The position numbers and the translations under genes are program-made. A DNA stretch of 64,000 nucleotides from Firmicutes bacterium HGW-Firmicutes-1 (GTDB lineage Bacteria; Bacillota; Clostridia; Lachnospirales; Vallitaleaceae): NCBI GenBank assembly GCA_002841625.1, contig PHAG01000003.1:1-64000 (forward strand). The letters run 5' to 3'. The notes beneath the pieces are model-generated. The model was not told where the DNA came from. It was given only the letters and a program-made list of their open reading frames with translations, and did not search any database. Shown piece after piece: positions 53,551 through 63,066 of this stretch (positions within the stretch are counted from its first letter, which is position 1; every line of letters begins with the position of its first letter).

Positions 53551-55983
53551 TCATTCCCATATTCTATATTTTGTCGTAATTACTACTTTTTCTAGCAATA
53601 TTGAATAGGCTGTTTCAAAATCATATTCTAATACTGAATGCGCAACTTTATTATAATCTTCATTAGTCATTATCTTTTTTAGGTGTGGCGATATTTCATC
53701 AAGGATTTTTTTAGATCTAGCGTCATATCCTTGAAGCATATCCATAAACGATTCAAATTTTACTTCATAGTCTTTTTCATCTTCTTCAGATATTAATATT
53801 AACTCATCCTGTTTCAGTGTTTTTTCAATTTCATTGGATATTATAGCAAGCATTTCATTTATAATTTTAATTTGTTCAGAAAAATCCGCATCACTATATT
53901 GATTTGCTCTTAATAATAACTCAATATTTTCAAACATTTTTTGTAGCTTTACAGCACCAATATTACCTGATAGCCCCTTCATTGTATGAGCAATTCTTAT
54001 TTTTTCTTCGATATTCCCAATATTAATTGCTTCAAATTCATTACAAACGTCTTTATATTTTATGAATTTTTTAAGAATACTACTAAATAGCTTCTCATCT
54101 CCTTTATAGACACTATGCAACACACTTCTATCAAGGATTGAATCAGCATTACCTTGTTCATCTTTTTTTTCAAGATATTTTGTTAAATTTTTATTGCTAC
54201 TAATCACTTCACCTTTTCGTACCCACTTATGAATTGCTTTATAGAGCTCATCAGGATTAATTGGTTTAGTAAGATAATCATCCATTTCCCAATCTAAAAC
54301 CATTTCTCTCGTTCCGCTCATTGCATCAGCAGTTAATGCAATAATAGGTAATTGAAAACTCTCTATCTCATTTTTTATCTTTCTTGATGCCTTATAACCA
54401 TCAAGAATAGGCATATGTAAATCCATAAGTACAATATCATAGGAATCTTTATTTTCTTTCAACTCTTGATATGCCTCTAGCCCATTTCCAACTACTTGAG
54501 TATGCATACCTTCATTCTCTAAAAATTCACATACAACTTGTTGGTTGATTTCATTGTCTTCTGCAAGCAATACTCTGATGCCAGATAAATTCCAATTCTC
54601 ATGTAAATTATGCTCCTTGTTCTTCACCGCTACGAAGGAATCTGCCTTTTGAACAAATAAAGACATAATAGTATCAAACAGTACAGATTGGTTAATCGGC
54701 TTCATGATTACTTCATTAAAACCCTCTTGAATTGCATATAAAACCAGGTTTTCTCTAATATAACCTGCCAACATAATAAATTTAGGCATGTCTTCTATAT
54801 CGATATATTTTTTAATCTGTCTCAAAGTATGAATACCTTCATTACCCGACATAGAACACCCAATAATAATCAAATCATATTTGTGTCTATCCTCAATAAG
54901 TTTAATAGCTGTTGTCTTATCTACACATTCAATGTGATTAAATCCAAAGTTACGCGTATAGATTTCAAGTACTTGACGTACATTGTTATTTTCCTCTAAA
55001 ATGAGAGTTCTAATGCTCTTAAGGTTATCCGGTAGACTCTTTTTTTCCTGTACCTCTTGAGAGAGCTTAAATTGAGCTGTGAACAGAAAGTTACTACCCA
55101 CCCCATATTCACTACTTACATGAATATCTCCCTTCATCAGCTCAACTATTTGTTTAGAAATAATCAAGCCAAGACCGGTTCCACCATACCTTCTTGTTGT
55201 TGATGTATCTGCTTGTGTAAATGCCTGAAATAGCGTAGACTTTTGTTCTTTCGTTAATCCAATGCCCATATCTCTAACTTCAAAAACCAATGTTATATTC
55301 TCTGACGTTATTTTTTTTATGGTAACACTTACGAAGATCTCACCCTTTTCAGTAAATTTTATTGCATTGTCTGTCAGGTTTAATAGCACTTGTCCAAGTC
55401 TAAGAGGGTCTCCCTCAAGCCACTCTGGAATATTTGGATCTTGCATCACTATCAGCTCCAGTCCTTTGTTAAAGGCCTTAATGCTAATCATATCTGCAAG
55501 ATTGGTCATTACTTCTTCTAGATTGAATTTTATTTCCTCAAGGCTTAATTTACCGGCATCAATTTTAGAAAAGTCTAAAATATCATTGATAATATATAAT
55601 AGGTTATGTGCCGCATTTCCGATTTTATGTATATAATCCTCTTGTTTGTTCGTCAACTCAGTCTTATAAATAAGATTTGAAAATCCAATGATTGCATTCA
55701 TTGGTGTTCTTATTTCATGACTCATATTAGCAAGAAAATTACTCTTGATTTTAACAGAAGCCTCCGCTTGTTCCTTCAACTCTTTTAATTCTTCATTTCT
55801 TTTTTTAATAATTTCATTGGCACTATCAATTTCATCCATTAAACGAGTTAACATAAGCTGGGTTTTATCTTTCATTTCTTGTACATGAAGCCTGTTTTCT
55901 TCTGAGCGATTAAGCTTCTTTTCTAATATTTTTGTTTTCTTTTCGTAATTAGAAATTATTTCTTCGAATTCATTAGGGTCCAT
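53551..55983 (-). CDS. Hybrid sensor histidine kinase (HisKA-HATPase-REC-REC-HPt)
   Basis: 810 residues, no membrane segment. The N-terminal coiled coil (1-85) is followed by HisKA with phospho-His in NMSHEIRTPMNAIIGF, and HATPase (NLTDNAIKF, DMGIGL, GGTGLGL). REC1 (about 320-435) has IIIGCSMSG where the phospho-acceptor Asp should be, so it is degenerate. REC2 (about 465-590) is intact with VLMDLHMP. The C-terminal HPt has IAHTMKGLSGNIGA. A phosphorelay His-Asp-His to the HD-GYP regulator is implied. It lacks its own sensor domain; the FIST protein encoded just upstream may provide the input. Confidence 0.94.
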   Translation of the reverse strand: MDPNEFEEIISNYEKKTKILEKKLNRSEENRLHVQEMKDKTQLMLTRLMDEIDSANEIIKKRNEELKELKEQAEASVKIKSNFLANMSHEIRTPMNAIIGFSNLIYKTELTNKQEDYIHKIGNAAHNLLYIINDILDFSKIDAGKLSLEEIKFNLEEVMTNLADMISIKAFNKGLELIVMQDPNIPEWLEGDPLRLGQVLLNLTDNAIKFTEKGEIFVSVTIKKITSENITLVFEVRDMGIGLTKEQKSTLFQAFTQADTSTTRRYGGTGLGLIISKQIVELMKGDIHVSSEYGVGSNFLFTAQFKLSQEVQEKKSLPDNLKSIRTLILEENNNVRQVLEIYTRNFGFNHIECVDKTTAIKLIEDRHKYDLIIIGCSMSGNEGIHTLRQIKKYIDIEDMPKFIMLAGYIRENLVLYAIQEGFNEVIMKPINQSVLFDTIMSLFVQKADSFVAVKNKEHNLHENWNLSGIRVLLAEDNEINQQVVCEFLENEGMHTQVVGNGLEAYQELKENKDSYDIVLMDLHMPILDGYKASRKIKNEIESFQLPIIALTADAMSGTREMVLDWEMDDYLTKPINPDELYKAIHKWVRKGEVISSNKNLTKYLEKKDEQGNADSILDRSVLHSVYKGDEKLFSSILKKFIKYKDVCNEFEAINIGNIEEKIRIAHTMKGLSGNIGAVKLQKMFENIELLLRANQYSDADFSEQIKIINEMLAIISNEIEKTLKQDELILISEEDEKDYEVKFESFMDMLQGYDARSKKILDEISPHLKKIMTNEDYNKVAHSVLEYDFETAYSILLEKVVITTKYRIWE

Positions 55984-55984
55984 T

Positions 55985-57142
55985 TTACTTTTCTCCTACT
56001 AGAACTACCGCAATCGTACCATTGTGAAATCTACTCTCTTTATTATTTTCCAAAGGTGCAATTTCTCCATAAGTATAAAATCCACAAATTGGAAAACCTT
56101 CAGGCATATTCTTTTGTAAATACAAATACTCCTTATCAACATTCATACCTAAAATAGCTTTTCGAGCAGAGCAGGTAAATACCAAAGCCGCTTCAGGAGT
56201 TGTTCCCTTATATCCTTCAATTGCTTCTCTCAAGGCTGTTTCAGATGCAATGCTCATGTTCTCAATAGAACTAGAAACCAATTGCACAACAACGTTTTCT
56301 GGTACATCTCCAAAAAAAGTTATACTCTTATCTTTCTCATTAAAAGTATATGGACTTCTTATATAAAATTTTTCGGATTTCTCTGGAAATACTGCAAGTG
56401 GATATTCTGTTGGTACTCTGCTATAGTTTCCACCAACATACCTATTATAAAAATCTAAAATAGGTTCTCCATCTACTTCATATACTATATTATTAATGGC
56501 TCTCGTCACCAATTTTTTATGTCCAATTGGGGACCAACCGCTTGCAACACCTGACGAAAATAGGATATCACCTGAAAACAATAAAACCAGTACTGCATCA
56601 GTTAATACTTGATTTTTATAAAATTGATAAGTTTTCTTCATAACCCATTGATCAGCAGCCAAACCTCCAAAAAGCGGAAACATTATTCCAAGTTCTTTTT
56701 GCAACGCCTTAATAATTGCAACGCCACCAACTGTCATACTTTCAGCTAATGTAATACAAAAAGAAGGTTCATGATTTAATTTACTTTTCGCCTCTTTAAT
56801 GGCTACTTGCGCCGCATCTTCGGGGCTTTGCGAAAGGTTTATCCCTAATCCAGCTTTCATTTGGATGGTATCAGAATAGAATAAGATTAGAGTAACAGAA
56901 TCTTCAATGCATCCGAGTCTAGAGGACATTTCGCCATCTGTTGTACAGCCTATTAATTCAATGTCAGGATACATCTTTATAACTTCTTCTAATATAAGTT
57001 TATGATCAAACTCAATTGCACTATACAATACTCCCGCCTGTGGTATTAGACCTTGCAAGCATTGATTACACTGTTCTAGGCAATCAATAATTGCATCTTT
57101 CGAGTCCACATCTTCACTATGACCTACCGCAACTTTCAACAT
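55985..57142 (-). CDS. FIST domain sensory protein
   Basis: 385 residues: FIST_N (about 30-210, with LIGCTTDGEMSSRLG and FPLFGGLAADQW) and FIST_C (about 220-370, with YNRYVGG, LVFTCSARKAILGM and PICGFYTYGEIAP). FIST proteins bind small ligands, possibly amino acids, and are often encoded with kinases. No membrane segment. AAAGGAGG precedes the ATG, and the kinase gene starts 1 bp after the stop. First gene of the FIST-kinase-HD-GYP operon. Confidence 0.92.
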   Translation of the reverse strand: MLKVAVGHSEDVDSKDAIIDCLEQCNQCLQGLIPQAGVLYSAIEFDHKLILEEVIKMYPDIELIGCTTDGEMSSRLGCIEDSVTLILFYSDTIQMKAGLGINLSQSPEDAAQVAIKEAKSKLNHEPSFCITLAESMTVGGVAIIKALQKELGIMFPLFGGLAADQWVMKKTYQFYKNQVLTDAVLVLLFSGDILFSSGVASGWSPIGHKKLVTRAINNIVYEVDGEPILDFYNRYVGGNYSRVPTEYPLAVFPEKSEKFYIRSPYTFNEKDKSITFFGDVPENVVVQLVSSSIENMSIASETALREAIEGYKGTTPEAALVFTCSARKAILGMNVDKEYLYLQKNMPEGFPICGFYTYGEIAPLENNKESRFHNGTIAVVLVGEK

Positions 57143-57380
57143 AATTGCAAAACCTCCTTTAGCTTACATCATTATTTCATTGCACGCATACAAGGCTACA
57201 GAACTATAGTCAAGAATAGTTGTAATTTATATTAATTAAATGATAACACTTTTTGTGACATTTTTCAAATAAAAAACCAAAAACAGAATATAAAGCCAGA
57301 CCGGTTTATCTACAACGTGATGATTGTATTGAAGCTCATTTTACCACCTACTTTATTGCTCATTTTTTAAACACTTAAAC

Positions 57381-57420
57381 AAACTTGGAGAGCCCATTTT
57401 ACAAGGGTTTCCAAGCTTTG
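57381..57420 (-). terminator. Hairpin beyond the PF06541 gene
   Basis: AAACTTGGAGAGCCC and GGGTTTCCAAGCTTT form an imperfect stem. On the minus strand the sequence continues with GTTTGTTT. It probably ends the transcript of the gene at 57483-58046. The rest of the 340-bp gap up to the FIST gene shows nothing recognisable apart from the duplicated 103-bp segment. Confidence 0.55.
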
Positions 57421-57482
57421 TTAATTCAACAACTGTCAAAGACAGGATTATATCAAATAAACTCAAAATGTAAACATTAGAC

Positions 57483-58046
57483 TCACTTTTTATATTGAAA
57501 AGTGAGAGAATTTGTTCGAAGAGTTTTCATTCCTATGAATCCTAGAAGATCTGTAAAAAAGAGTACGTAAATATTCAATAGGTGTGATGGCCTTCTTTCT
57601 CCAAAAAGCACATACCTAACGCCGCCTACAAACCAAATGATCAAAGGACTAAAAATGAAGAACCAAATAAATGCAAATAGCAAGCATATTTGACCGTGTA
57701 GATTAAATGATGCCTCACTATAATCCCAAACATTTAGTTTAAAGTACACATTAAGAATGTAGCCTGAAGTGTATTCAAGTACCAATATGATACTTGTAAT
57801 AAAAAAAATTTTCTTGAGAATCATCATTCTTGGATGACAGGTATGAAGATAATTTGCAAGGTTTCCACTTAGCCCCGCGCAAACAAACATCGCCCAATGG
57901 CTAGTCCCATCATAAATAATTTCTAGCATGTAATAAATGGATCCAAAGATAATAAAAACAATCAAATGTTGTAATAAGCTATTAAATTTATTCATAATTA
58001 TGCACCATCCCATGTTGTTTAATATTTCTATTATCTGTGAATCCAT
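57483..58046 (-). CDS. PF06541-type membrane protein (putative ABC-transporter type IV)
   Basis: 187 residues (or 170 if the ATG at 57995 is used; neither start has a convincing ribosome-binding site). Four hydrophobic segments. The family core is recognisable: EYTSGYILN, then WDYSEASFNLHGQICLLFAF. No biochemical role is established for the family despite its name. The last 23 codons and downstream sequence are duplicated at 52336-52438. Confidence 0.8.
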   Translation of the reverse strand: MDSQIIEILNNMGWCIIMNKFNSLLQHLIVFIIFGSIYYMLEIIYDGTSHWAMFVCAGLSGNLANYLHTCHPRMMILKKIFFITSIILVLEYTSGYILNVYFKLNVWDYSEASFNLHGQICLLFAFIWFFIFSPLIIWFVGGVRYVLFGERRPSHLLNIYVLFFTDLLGFIGMKTLRTNSLTFQYKK

Positions 58047-58103
58047 CCAAATAGATACATGGAACTTGTTAACATATGCTTTTAGTTATAATACGAATAA
58101 ATC

Positions 58104-58140
58104 TAAAAAAACACTCCCTATATCAGAAAGTGCTTTGTAA
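58104..58140 (-). terminator. Terminator-like hairpin after the GNAT fusion gene
   Basis: AAAAACACT and AGTGCTTT pair imperfectly around CCCTATATCAGAA. The minus-strand RNA ends in a U-run. The same sequence with one difference lies at 52440-52474. Confidence 0.6.
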
Positions 58141-58216
58141 ATGCAAAAAAACTTTTTCTCTATTTTAATAATCTAGTATAGAAATTTTTATACTTCGAAT
58201 AAACCAACTACCATTC

Positions 58217-58975
58217 TTATAAATCCTTATCATTCAAAAACTGTTCGAACTTTTTCTCAGATAATATTTCATTGGTTACAAATCTTCCATTATAAAACAG
58301 ACTATACGTGGTGAATGGTGCGGGAGCACTTTGTGCCTCACTTGTTGTATTGAGCTTAAGTACCTTTAATGATTGATCTTGTTGCTTTGCAATATCATGA
58401 ATGATTTTTACATATTTCTCCGTATGGGGGCATTGATTAGAATAATACAAAACCATACCTTGATTATCAATAACACCTTTTTTACAGCACTCCTTGAATC
58501 TTGGCTTTTCATTGCCTAGTTCAAATGGGAGATACAAAAGCTCGTAATAAGGTTCTGCTGAATCGCATTGTTCAAAGCCCTTGTACTTTAGATATTTAGG
58601 ATCTGATAAAAATGGTATTTTCTTTTTTGAAGAAAGGATAACTAGACCATTTTTACCTTTTGATCTTGCATCATCTATACATCCCTCTAATAACTTATTT
58701 GCATACCCTTGTCCTTTAAATTGCCCTGAAACCCAAAAACAGTTAATAAACATATAATTTTCAGCTATGATTGGGCACCACGCATTTTCAGCTGGGATAT
58801 ATTCAATAAAAACCTTACCACGAGCATTTAACTTTTTAAAAACAAGCCCATCATCATAGCGCTCTTTTAGCCATGCTTTTTTTGACGATACACAGCATTC
58901 CCCTTTTTTATCTGTAATGGCACAACAAATATGTTCAGTATCAACATTATCATTGTTCACAGATATAATATCCAT
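58217..58975 (-). CDS. GNAT acetyltransferase fused to a YoaP-like thioredoxin-fold domain
   Basis: 252 residues. Residues about 1-150 are GNAT: CFWVSGQFKGQGYANKLLEG is the acetyl-CoA pyrophosphate loop region. Residues about 165-250 (MVLYYSNQCPHTEKYV) form a thioredoxin-like domain with a single active cysteine and end as in YoaP-type proteins. An unusual cysteine run, HICCAITDKKGECC, opens the protein. ATG 58975 has AGGGGG 7 nt upstream. It overlaps no neighbour, but the GyrI-like gene lies directly before it, so they form a likely two-gene operon. Substrate unknown. Confidence 0.82.
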   Translation of the reverse strand: MDIISVNNDNVDTEHICCAITDKKGECCVSSKKAWLKERYDDGLVFKKLNARGKVFIEYIPAENAWCPIIAENYMFINCFWVSGQFKGQGYANKLLEGCIDDARSKGKNGLVILSSKKKIPFLSDPKYLKYKGFEQCDSAEPYYELLYLPFELGNEKPRFKECCKKGVIDNQGMVLYYSNQCPHTEKYVKIIHDIAKQQDQSLKVLKLNTTSEAQSAPAPFTTYSLFYNGRFVTNEILSEKKFEQFLNDKDL

Positions 58976-58998
58976 TTCGTTTCCCCCTCTCTCTTGAT

Positions 58999-59460
58999 TC
59001 AATTAGAATTCAAGGCAATATAAATATGAATTTCAACAATATTATCACTGCCACTTTGGTATTCCTCAAAATCACTGCTGAATTTTCTATCTAAATTCAT
59101 TGACCACAGCTTGGTCCAGAATTCAGCTACAACCTTCTGCATATCACCTTTGACAACAAATTTTGCATATTTTCCAGCTGGTATCATCTGAGGATAAACA
59201 CCCACCGGAAGCTTTGATGAATTAATTACTTCACAGCAAACCATCATATCATACTCACCCTGATCATCGCTCTCATAATTCGTATATAAGCCAATGCTTT
59301 TATCATTGTATTTATTTGGTATCGACTGATAGATACCCTTTGTAAAAAACTCTTGCCAAAGACCACCAATTGAGTTAACCATATTAGGGTCGCTATTACT
59401 TGTTCTAATTTTCAATCCAGCAACATTCTTTTCTTCTAAATATACTATTTCATAATCCAT
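58999..59460 (-). CDS. GyrI-like / AraC effector-binding domain protein
   Basis: 153 residues. Stand-alone effector-binding domain of the GyrI/BmrR type: MDYEIVYLEEKNVAGLKIRT, LPVGVYPQMIPAGKYAKFVV and the final EIHIYIALN strand. Such proteins bind hydrophobic small molecules; some hydrolyse or sequester them. ATG 59460 is preferred (AGAGGT upstream). No DNA-binding domain. Probably co-transcribed with the GNAT fusion gene. Confidence 0.87.
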   Translation of the reverse strand: MDYEIVYLEEKNVAGLKIRTSNSDPNMVNSIGGLWQEFFTKGIYQSIPNKYNDKSIGLYTNYESDDQGEYDMMVCCEVINSSKLPVGVYPQMIPAGKYAKFVVKGDMQKVVAEFWTKLWSMNLDRKFSSDFEEYQSGSDNIVEIHIYIALNSN

Positions 59461-59570
59461 TATACTACCTCTTTTCATCCTTTTATGAAATCAGTATACC
59501 ACTTGTAATTTGACAGCTGCATGTCATATTAAAAATATTATTGCAATTATTTATAAACTTCATATCCACA

Positions 59571-59619
59571 AAATAACCGACTATGAAATCCCTGAATTAC
59601 TCACCATAGTCGGTTATTT
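59571..59619. terminator. Hairpin terminator after the RND gene
   Basis: Perfect 15-bp arms AAATAACCGACTATG (59571-59585) and CATAGTCGGTTATTT (59605-59619), immediately beyond the RND transporter stop. Confidence 0.8.
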
Positions 59620-59625
59620 ATATGA

Positions 59626-62600
59626 TTAATTAATTACAACTAAACTATCAAGTTTTGCTTCCCTTTTAGCTGTGCTTTTTAACTTACTCTCCTCTAAAAT
59701 AGAATATATCGTTGGTATAATTACTAAGGTTAGTGTCGTTGCCATGGTTAACCCAAACATGAGGGCTATCCCCATTGGAGCAAGAAACGGATCTTTTAAG
59801 GTAATAGGTAAGATACCTCCCACTGTTGTTATGGTTGTTGCAAATACTGGAATAAATCGTGTTTTTCCAGTTTCCAATATTGCATCTTTGATATCGTAAC
59901 CATTCTTCCTTAAATAGTTAATGTAATCTACAAGCACAATTGCATCATTAACTGCAATCCCTACAAGAGCAACCACCCCAACAAATGAAAAGAATCCAAA
60001 TGCATTTCCTGTCATTAACAAGCCCGGTATAACTCCAATTAGAGCCATAGGTAACGTAAGCAGTATGATAAATGGTTGTGAAAGCGAGTTAAATTGTATC
60101 GCTAATATAATAAATACTAGTAATACTGCAATAACCATATTTACCATCATATCTCCAAAAGAATCACCCATCATCTCCATTTCTCCACCATACTCAATTG
60201 TAACATCATCTGAAACAGGATAATCTTTAATTGCTGTTTTAAATGCATTAACTGCATCTGTGGCAGTTTCAATTTCCGGATTTTGATTAGGTACTATATC
60301 AGCAGAAACAGAAACTATTCTTTTTCCATCCTCGTGTTGTATTGCTGTGATACTTTCAGTTTCAACTATACTTGCAACCTGTGAAAAAGCGATAACATCT
60401 CCACTTTGGTTATAAAAATTTAATTTTTCTAGATCATATATCGTGTTAACCTTATGTCCAGCTAGCTTGATTACAATATCAATTTCCTCTTGATCTTGTC
60501 TAAAGGTTGTTGCTGTTATACCATGAATTGAATTACGAATACCGAAGGCAATCGTTATATCATCCAATCCAAATCGCTTAGCTTTTTCTTTATCTACTTT
60601 AACCTCTAAAATATTTTTACCTCTTTTCGTACTTGTTTCAACATCTCTTATTCCATTAATGCCATTCAGAGTATTTGCAAAATCCTCTTCGACCTTTCTA
60701 ATGTTTTCTAAACTATTGCCTTTAATTCTTATAAATACTGGGGCTCCTGTTGGTGGTCCCCCTTCCATTTCAACCACATCAAAGTCAATTCCTGGTATTC
60801 CTTTCATTAAAGTTCGGATTTCTTGGGCAATCTCCATACTTGAACGTTCTCTATCTTCTTCCTCCAGTAAATCTAATAATAGAAATGAACGATTTGGAAT
60901 CCCACCACCATCATCATTATAATCCTCCCAAACATTTGCTCCATTGTTACCTACATAAGTAACAAAGCTTTTTATTTCTGGGACTGAAAACAATCTCTTT
61001 TCTATTTCTTTCACACTTTTATCTGTATCTTCTACTGTTGTTCCTTCTGGCGTCCTAACATATACAAATAACCAAGGTGAATCTGTTGAAGGAAACATTT
61101 CCACTTTAAGTATACCCATAGGTATCGTTCCAATACATATGATTAACGCTATTACAACTGAAGCAATAACCAATAACTTTCTACGCGTTTTCTCTAGTAT
61201 CCATTCTAAAAAAGATATGTATTTCTTAATAATCTTCCCTGGTTCATGAGAATTTTTTGATTTTAATTGTTTAAATAGCATCCCCGATCCAAATAGTATT
61301 GCTGCAACGATCGCTAACGGCCCTATACCTTTTAAGCCTTCTTTTCCATAATCCATGAAAGCTGCCAATGATAAAATAAAAACCAATAAAACAGATAAGG
61401 AAATTCTAATTTTCTTCTTTATAGGGTGTGTTTTTCCATCATCATGACTTCGATGTTTCTTCAAGGCCAATGAACATATGGACGGTGTAACTGTAATTGC
61501 CATTAAAAACGATGCACTAAGTGCAAAAATAACGGTAAATGGAATATGTTTTATGAAATCTCCCATTATTCCCGAAGTTAGGGCAATTGGGAAAAATGCA
61601 GCTAAAGTTGTTAACGTTGAGGCAAGAATTGCAGGCGCGATTTGATTTGTACCTACTACTGCTGCATCTTTTGCTGATAGGCCTTTAAACCTAAGTCTAT
61701 CCACGTTTTCCATTATAACAATGGCGTTATCTACTAGCATACCAACTGCTAGTATCATCGAAAACATGGTTACATTATTAATGGTCATACCTGTTATCTT
61801 CATTAAACCAAAGGCTGCAAATAAAGACAATGGTATAACAAAGGATACAATAAGCGACTCACCAAATCCAATAAATAAAAACAATACAACTATAACAAGA
61901 AAAAATCCAGCTTTAGCATTATCAGTTACATCGTCAACAATATCTTCAATGTACTCCGCTTTATCCCCTACCAAATCAAATTGGACATTTTCAGGAATCA
62001 GCTCACTTCTTTTCTCTTCCATAACTTCACGTACTTTATTTCTTACCTTGATATCATCTGACGAATCTCGTTTTTTCACCGCGATACCTATCGCATGTTT
62101 TGTTTCTTTTATATCATCACTTGAGTAAAAAGATTTTGAAACGAAAATTTCTTGTTCTTTGTACCCATCTTCTATAATTGCAATATCATTTAAAACAAGT
62201 TGCCCCGTGTCTGTTGACTTAATAATAACATTTTGAAGTTCATCTATTTGATCAAATCTACCAACAGTTCGAATAGAATATAATTTGTCGTTAAGCTCTA
62301 TGTCACCACCAGGCATATTGATATTTGAGCTAGTTAGCGCATTTTGAATATCTTCCATTGTAATTCCATATACTTGAAGCGTTTGGGGATCAACAGTAAT
62401 TGTGATTTCTCTTTCAATATCCCCAATTACTAAAACTTCGCTCACAATACTTATTTTTTCTAATTCTTTTTTTACATTATTAGCGATATTTTGCAAGGTC
62501 ATAAGATCCTCGTCACCACTCACAGTATAAATAACCACTGGCGACTTACCAATTTCGAAGTCAGAAGCAACCGGCAACTCCGCATCCTTAGGTAGTTCAC

Positions 62601-63039
62601 TGCTAATATTTGAAAGTTTCTCTCTTATGTCTCTTAGCTTTTCGTCAATATCCGCTCCTGGATCAAATTCAATAGCAACAGAGGAATACCCAAAGCCAGA
62701 TACTGAGGTCAAATTATTGATGTCATCTAAATCTTCTAACTTATTTTCAATTTTATCTGTTATAAGAGTCTCAACTTCCTCTGGCGAAGCACCAATGTAA
62801 ACTGTACTAACAAATGCCATGGGCAAGATAACTTCAGGCTGAGCCTCTCTCTTTATCGTAGCATATTGATATACACCCCAAATCAGTACAATTGCTATAA
62901 AAAGAAACGTTACTCGATATCTTTCTATAAAAAAGGCAGACCATTTCCCTAAAAAATTCTTTTTTAAATACAGTTCTGGTATCTCATCATGGTTCAAACC
63001 ATCATTTTGGATACCCTTTTCATTATCCTTCTTATTCAT
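59626..63039 (-). CDS. RND-family efflux transporter (AcrB/MexB-like)
   Basis: 1137 residues, about twelve membrane helices in two homologous halves separated by large extracytoplasmic domains. Proton-relay acidic residues lie in helix 4 (LAVGMLVDNAIVIMEN). The matching second-half helix reads VGIAVNDAIVLVDY. There is an extra helix pair near residues 545-585 with a basic loop. In a Gram-positive cell the pump would lack an outer-membrane partner and work with the membrane-fusion protein encoded just upstream (27 bp away). Likely exports drugs or amphiphiles. GGAGG precedes the ATG. Confidence 0.94.
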   Translation of the reverse strand: MNKKDNEKGIQNDGLNHDEIPELYLKKNFLGKWSAFFIERYRVTFLFIAIVLIWGVYQYATIKREAQPEVILPMAFVSTVYIGASPEEVETLITDKIENKLEDLDDINNLTSVSGFGYSSVAIEFDPGADIDEKLRDIREKLSNISSELPKDAELPVASDFEIGKSPVVIYTVSGDEDLMTLQNIANNVKKELEKISIVSEVLVIGDIEREITITVDPQTLQVYGITMEDIQNALTSSNINMPGGDIELNDKLYSIRTVGRFDQIDELQNVIIKSTDTGQLVLNDIAIIEDGYKEQEIFVSKSFYSSDDIKETKHAIGIAVKKRDSSDDIKVRNKVREVMEEKRSELIPENVQFDLVGDKAEYIEDIVDDVTDNAKAGFFLVIVVLFLFIGFGESLIVSFVIPLSLFAAFGLMKITGMTINNVTMFSMILAVGMLVDNAIVIMENVDRLRFKGLSAKDAAVVGTNQIAPAILASTLTTLAAFFPIALTSGIMGDFIKHIPFTVIFALSASFLMAITVTPSICSLALKKHRSHDDGKTHPIKKKIRISLSVLLVFILSLAAFMDYGKEGLKGIGPLAIVAAILFGSGMLFKQLKSKNSHEPGKIIKKYISFLEWILEKTRRKLLVIASVVIALIICIGTIPMGILKVEMFPSTDSPWLFVYVRTPEGTTVEDTDKSVKEIEKRLFSVPEIKSFVTYVGNNGANVWEDYNDDGGGIPNRSFLLLDLLEEEDRERSSMEIAQEIRTLMKGIPGIDFDVVEMEGGPPTGAPVFIRIKGNSLENIRKVEEDFANTLNGINGIRDVETSTKRGKNILEVKVDKEKAKRFGLDDITIAFGIRNSIHGITATTFRQDQEEIDIVIKLAGHKVNTIYDLEKLNFYNQSGDVIAFSQVASIVETESITAIQHEDGKRIVSVSADIVPNQNPEIETATDAVNAFKTAIKDYPVSDDVTIEYGGEMEMMGDSFGDMMVNMVIAVLLVFIILAIQFNSLSQPFIILLTLPMALIGVIPGLLMTGNAFGFFSFVGVVALVGIAVNDAIVLVDYINYLRKNGYDIKDAILETGKTRFIPVFATTITTVGGILPITLKDPFLAPMGIALMFGLTMATTLTLVIIPTIYSILEESKLKSTAKREAKLDSLVVIN

Positions 63040-63066
63040 ACCCTTGCCTCCAAATACTCATGTGTT

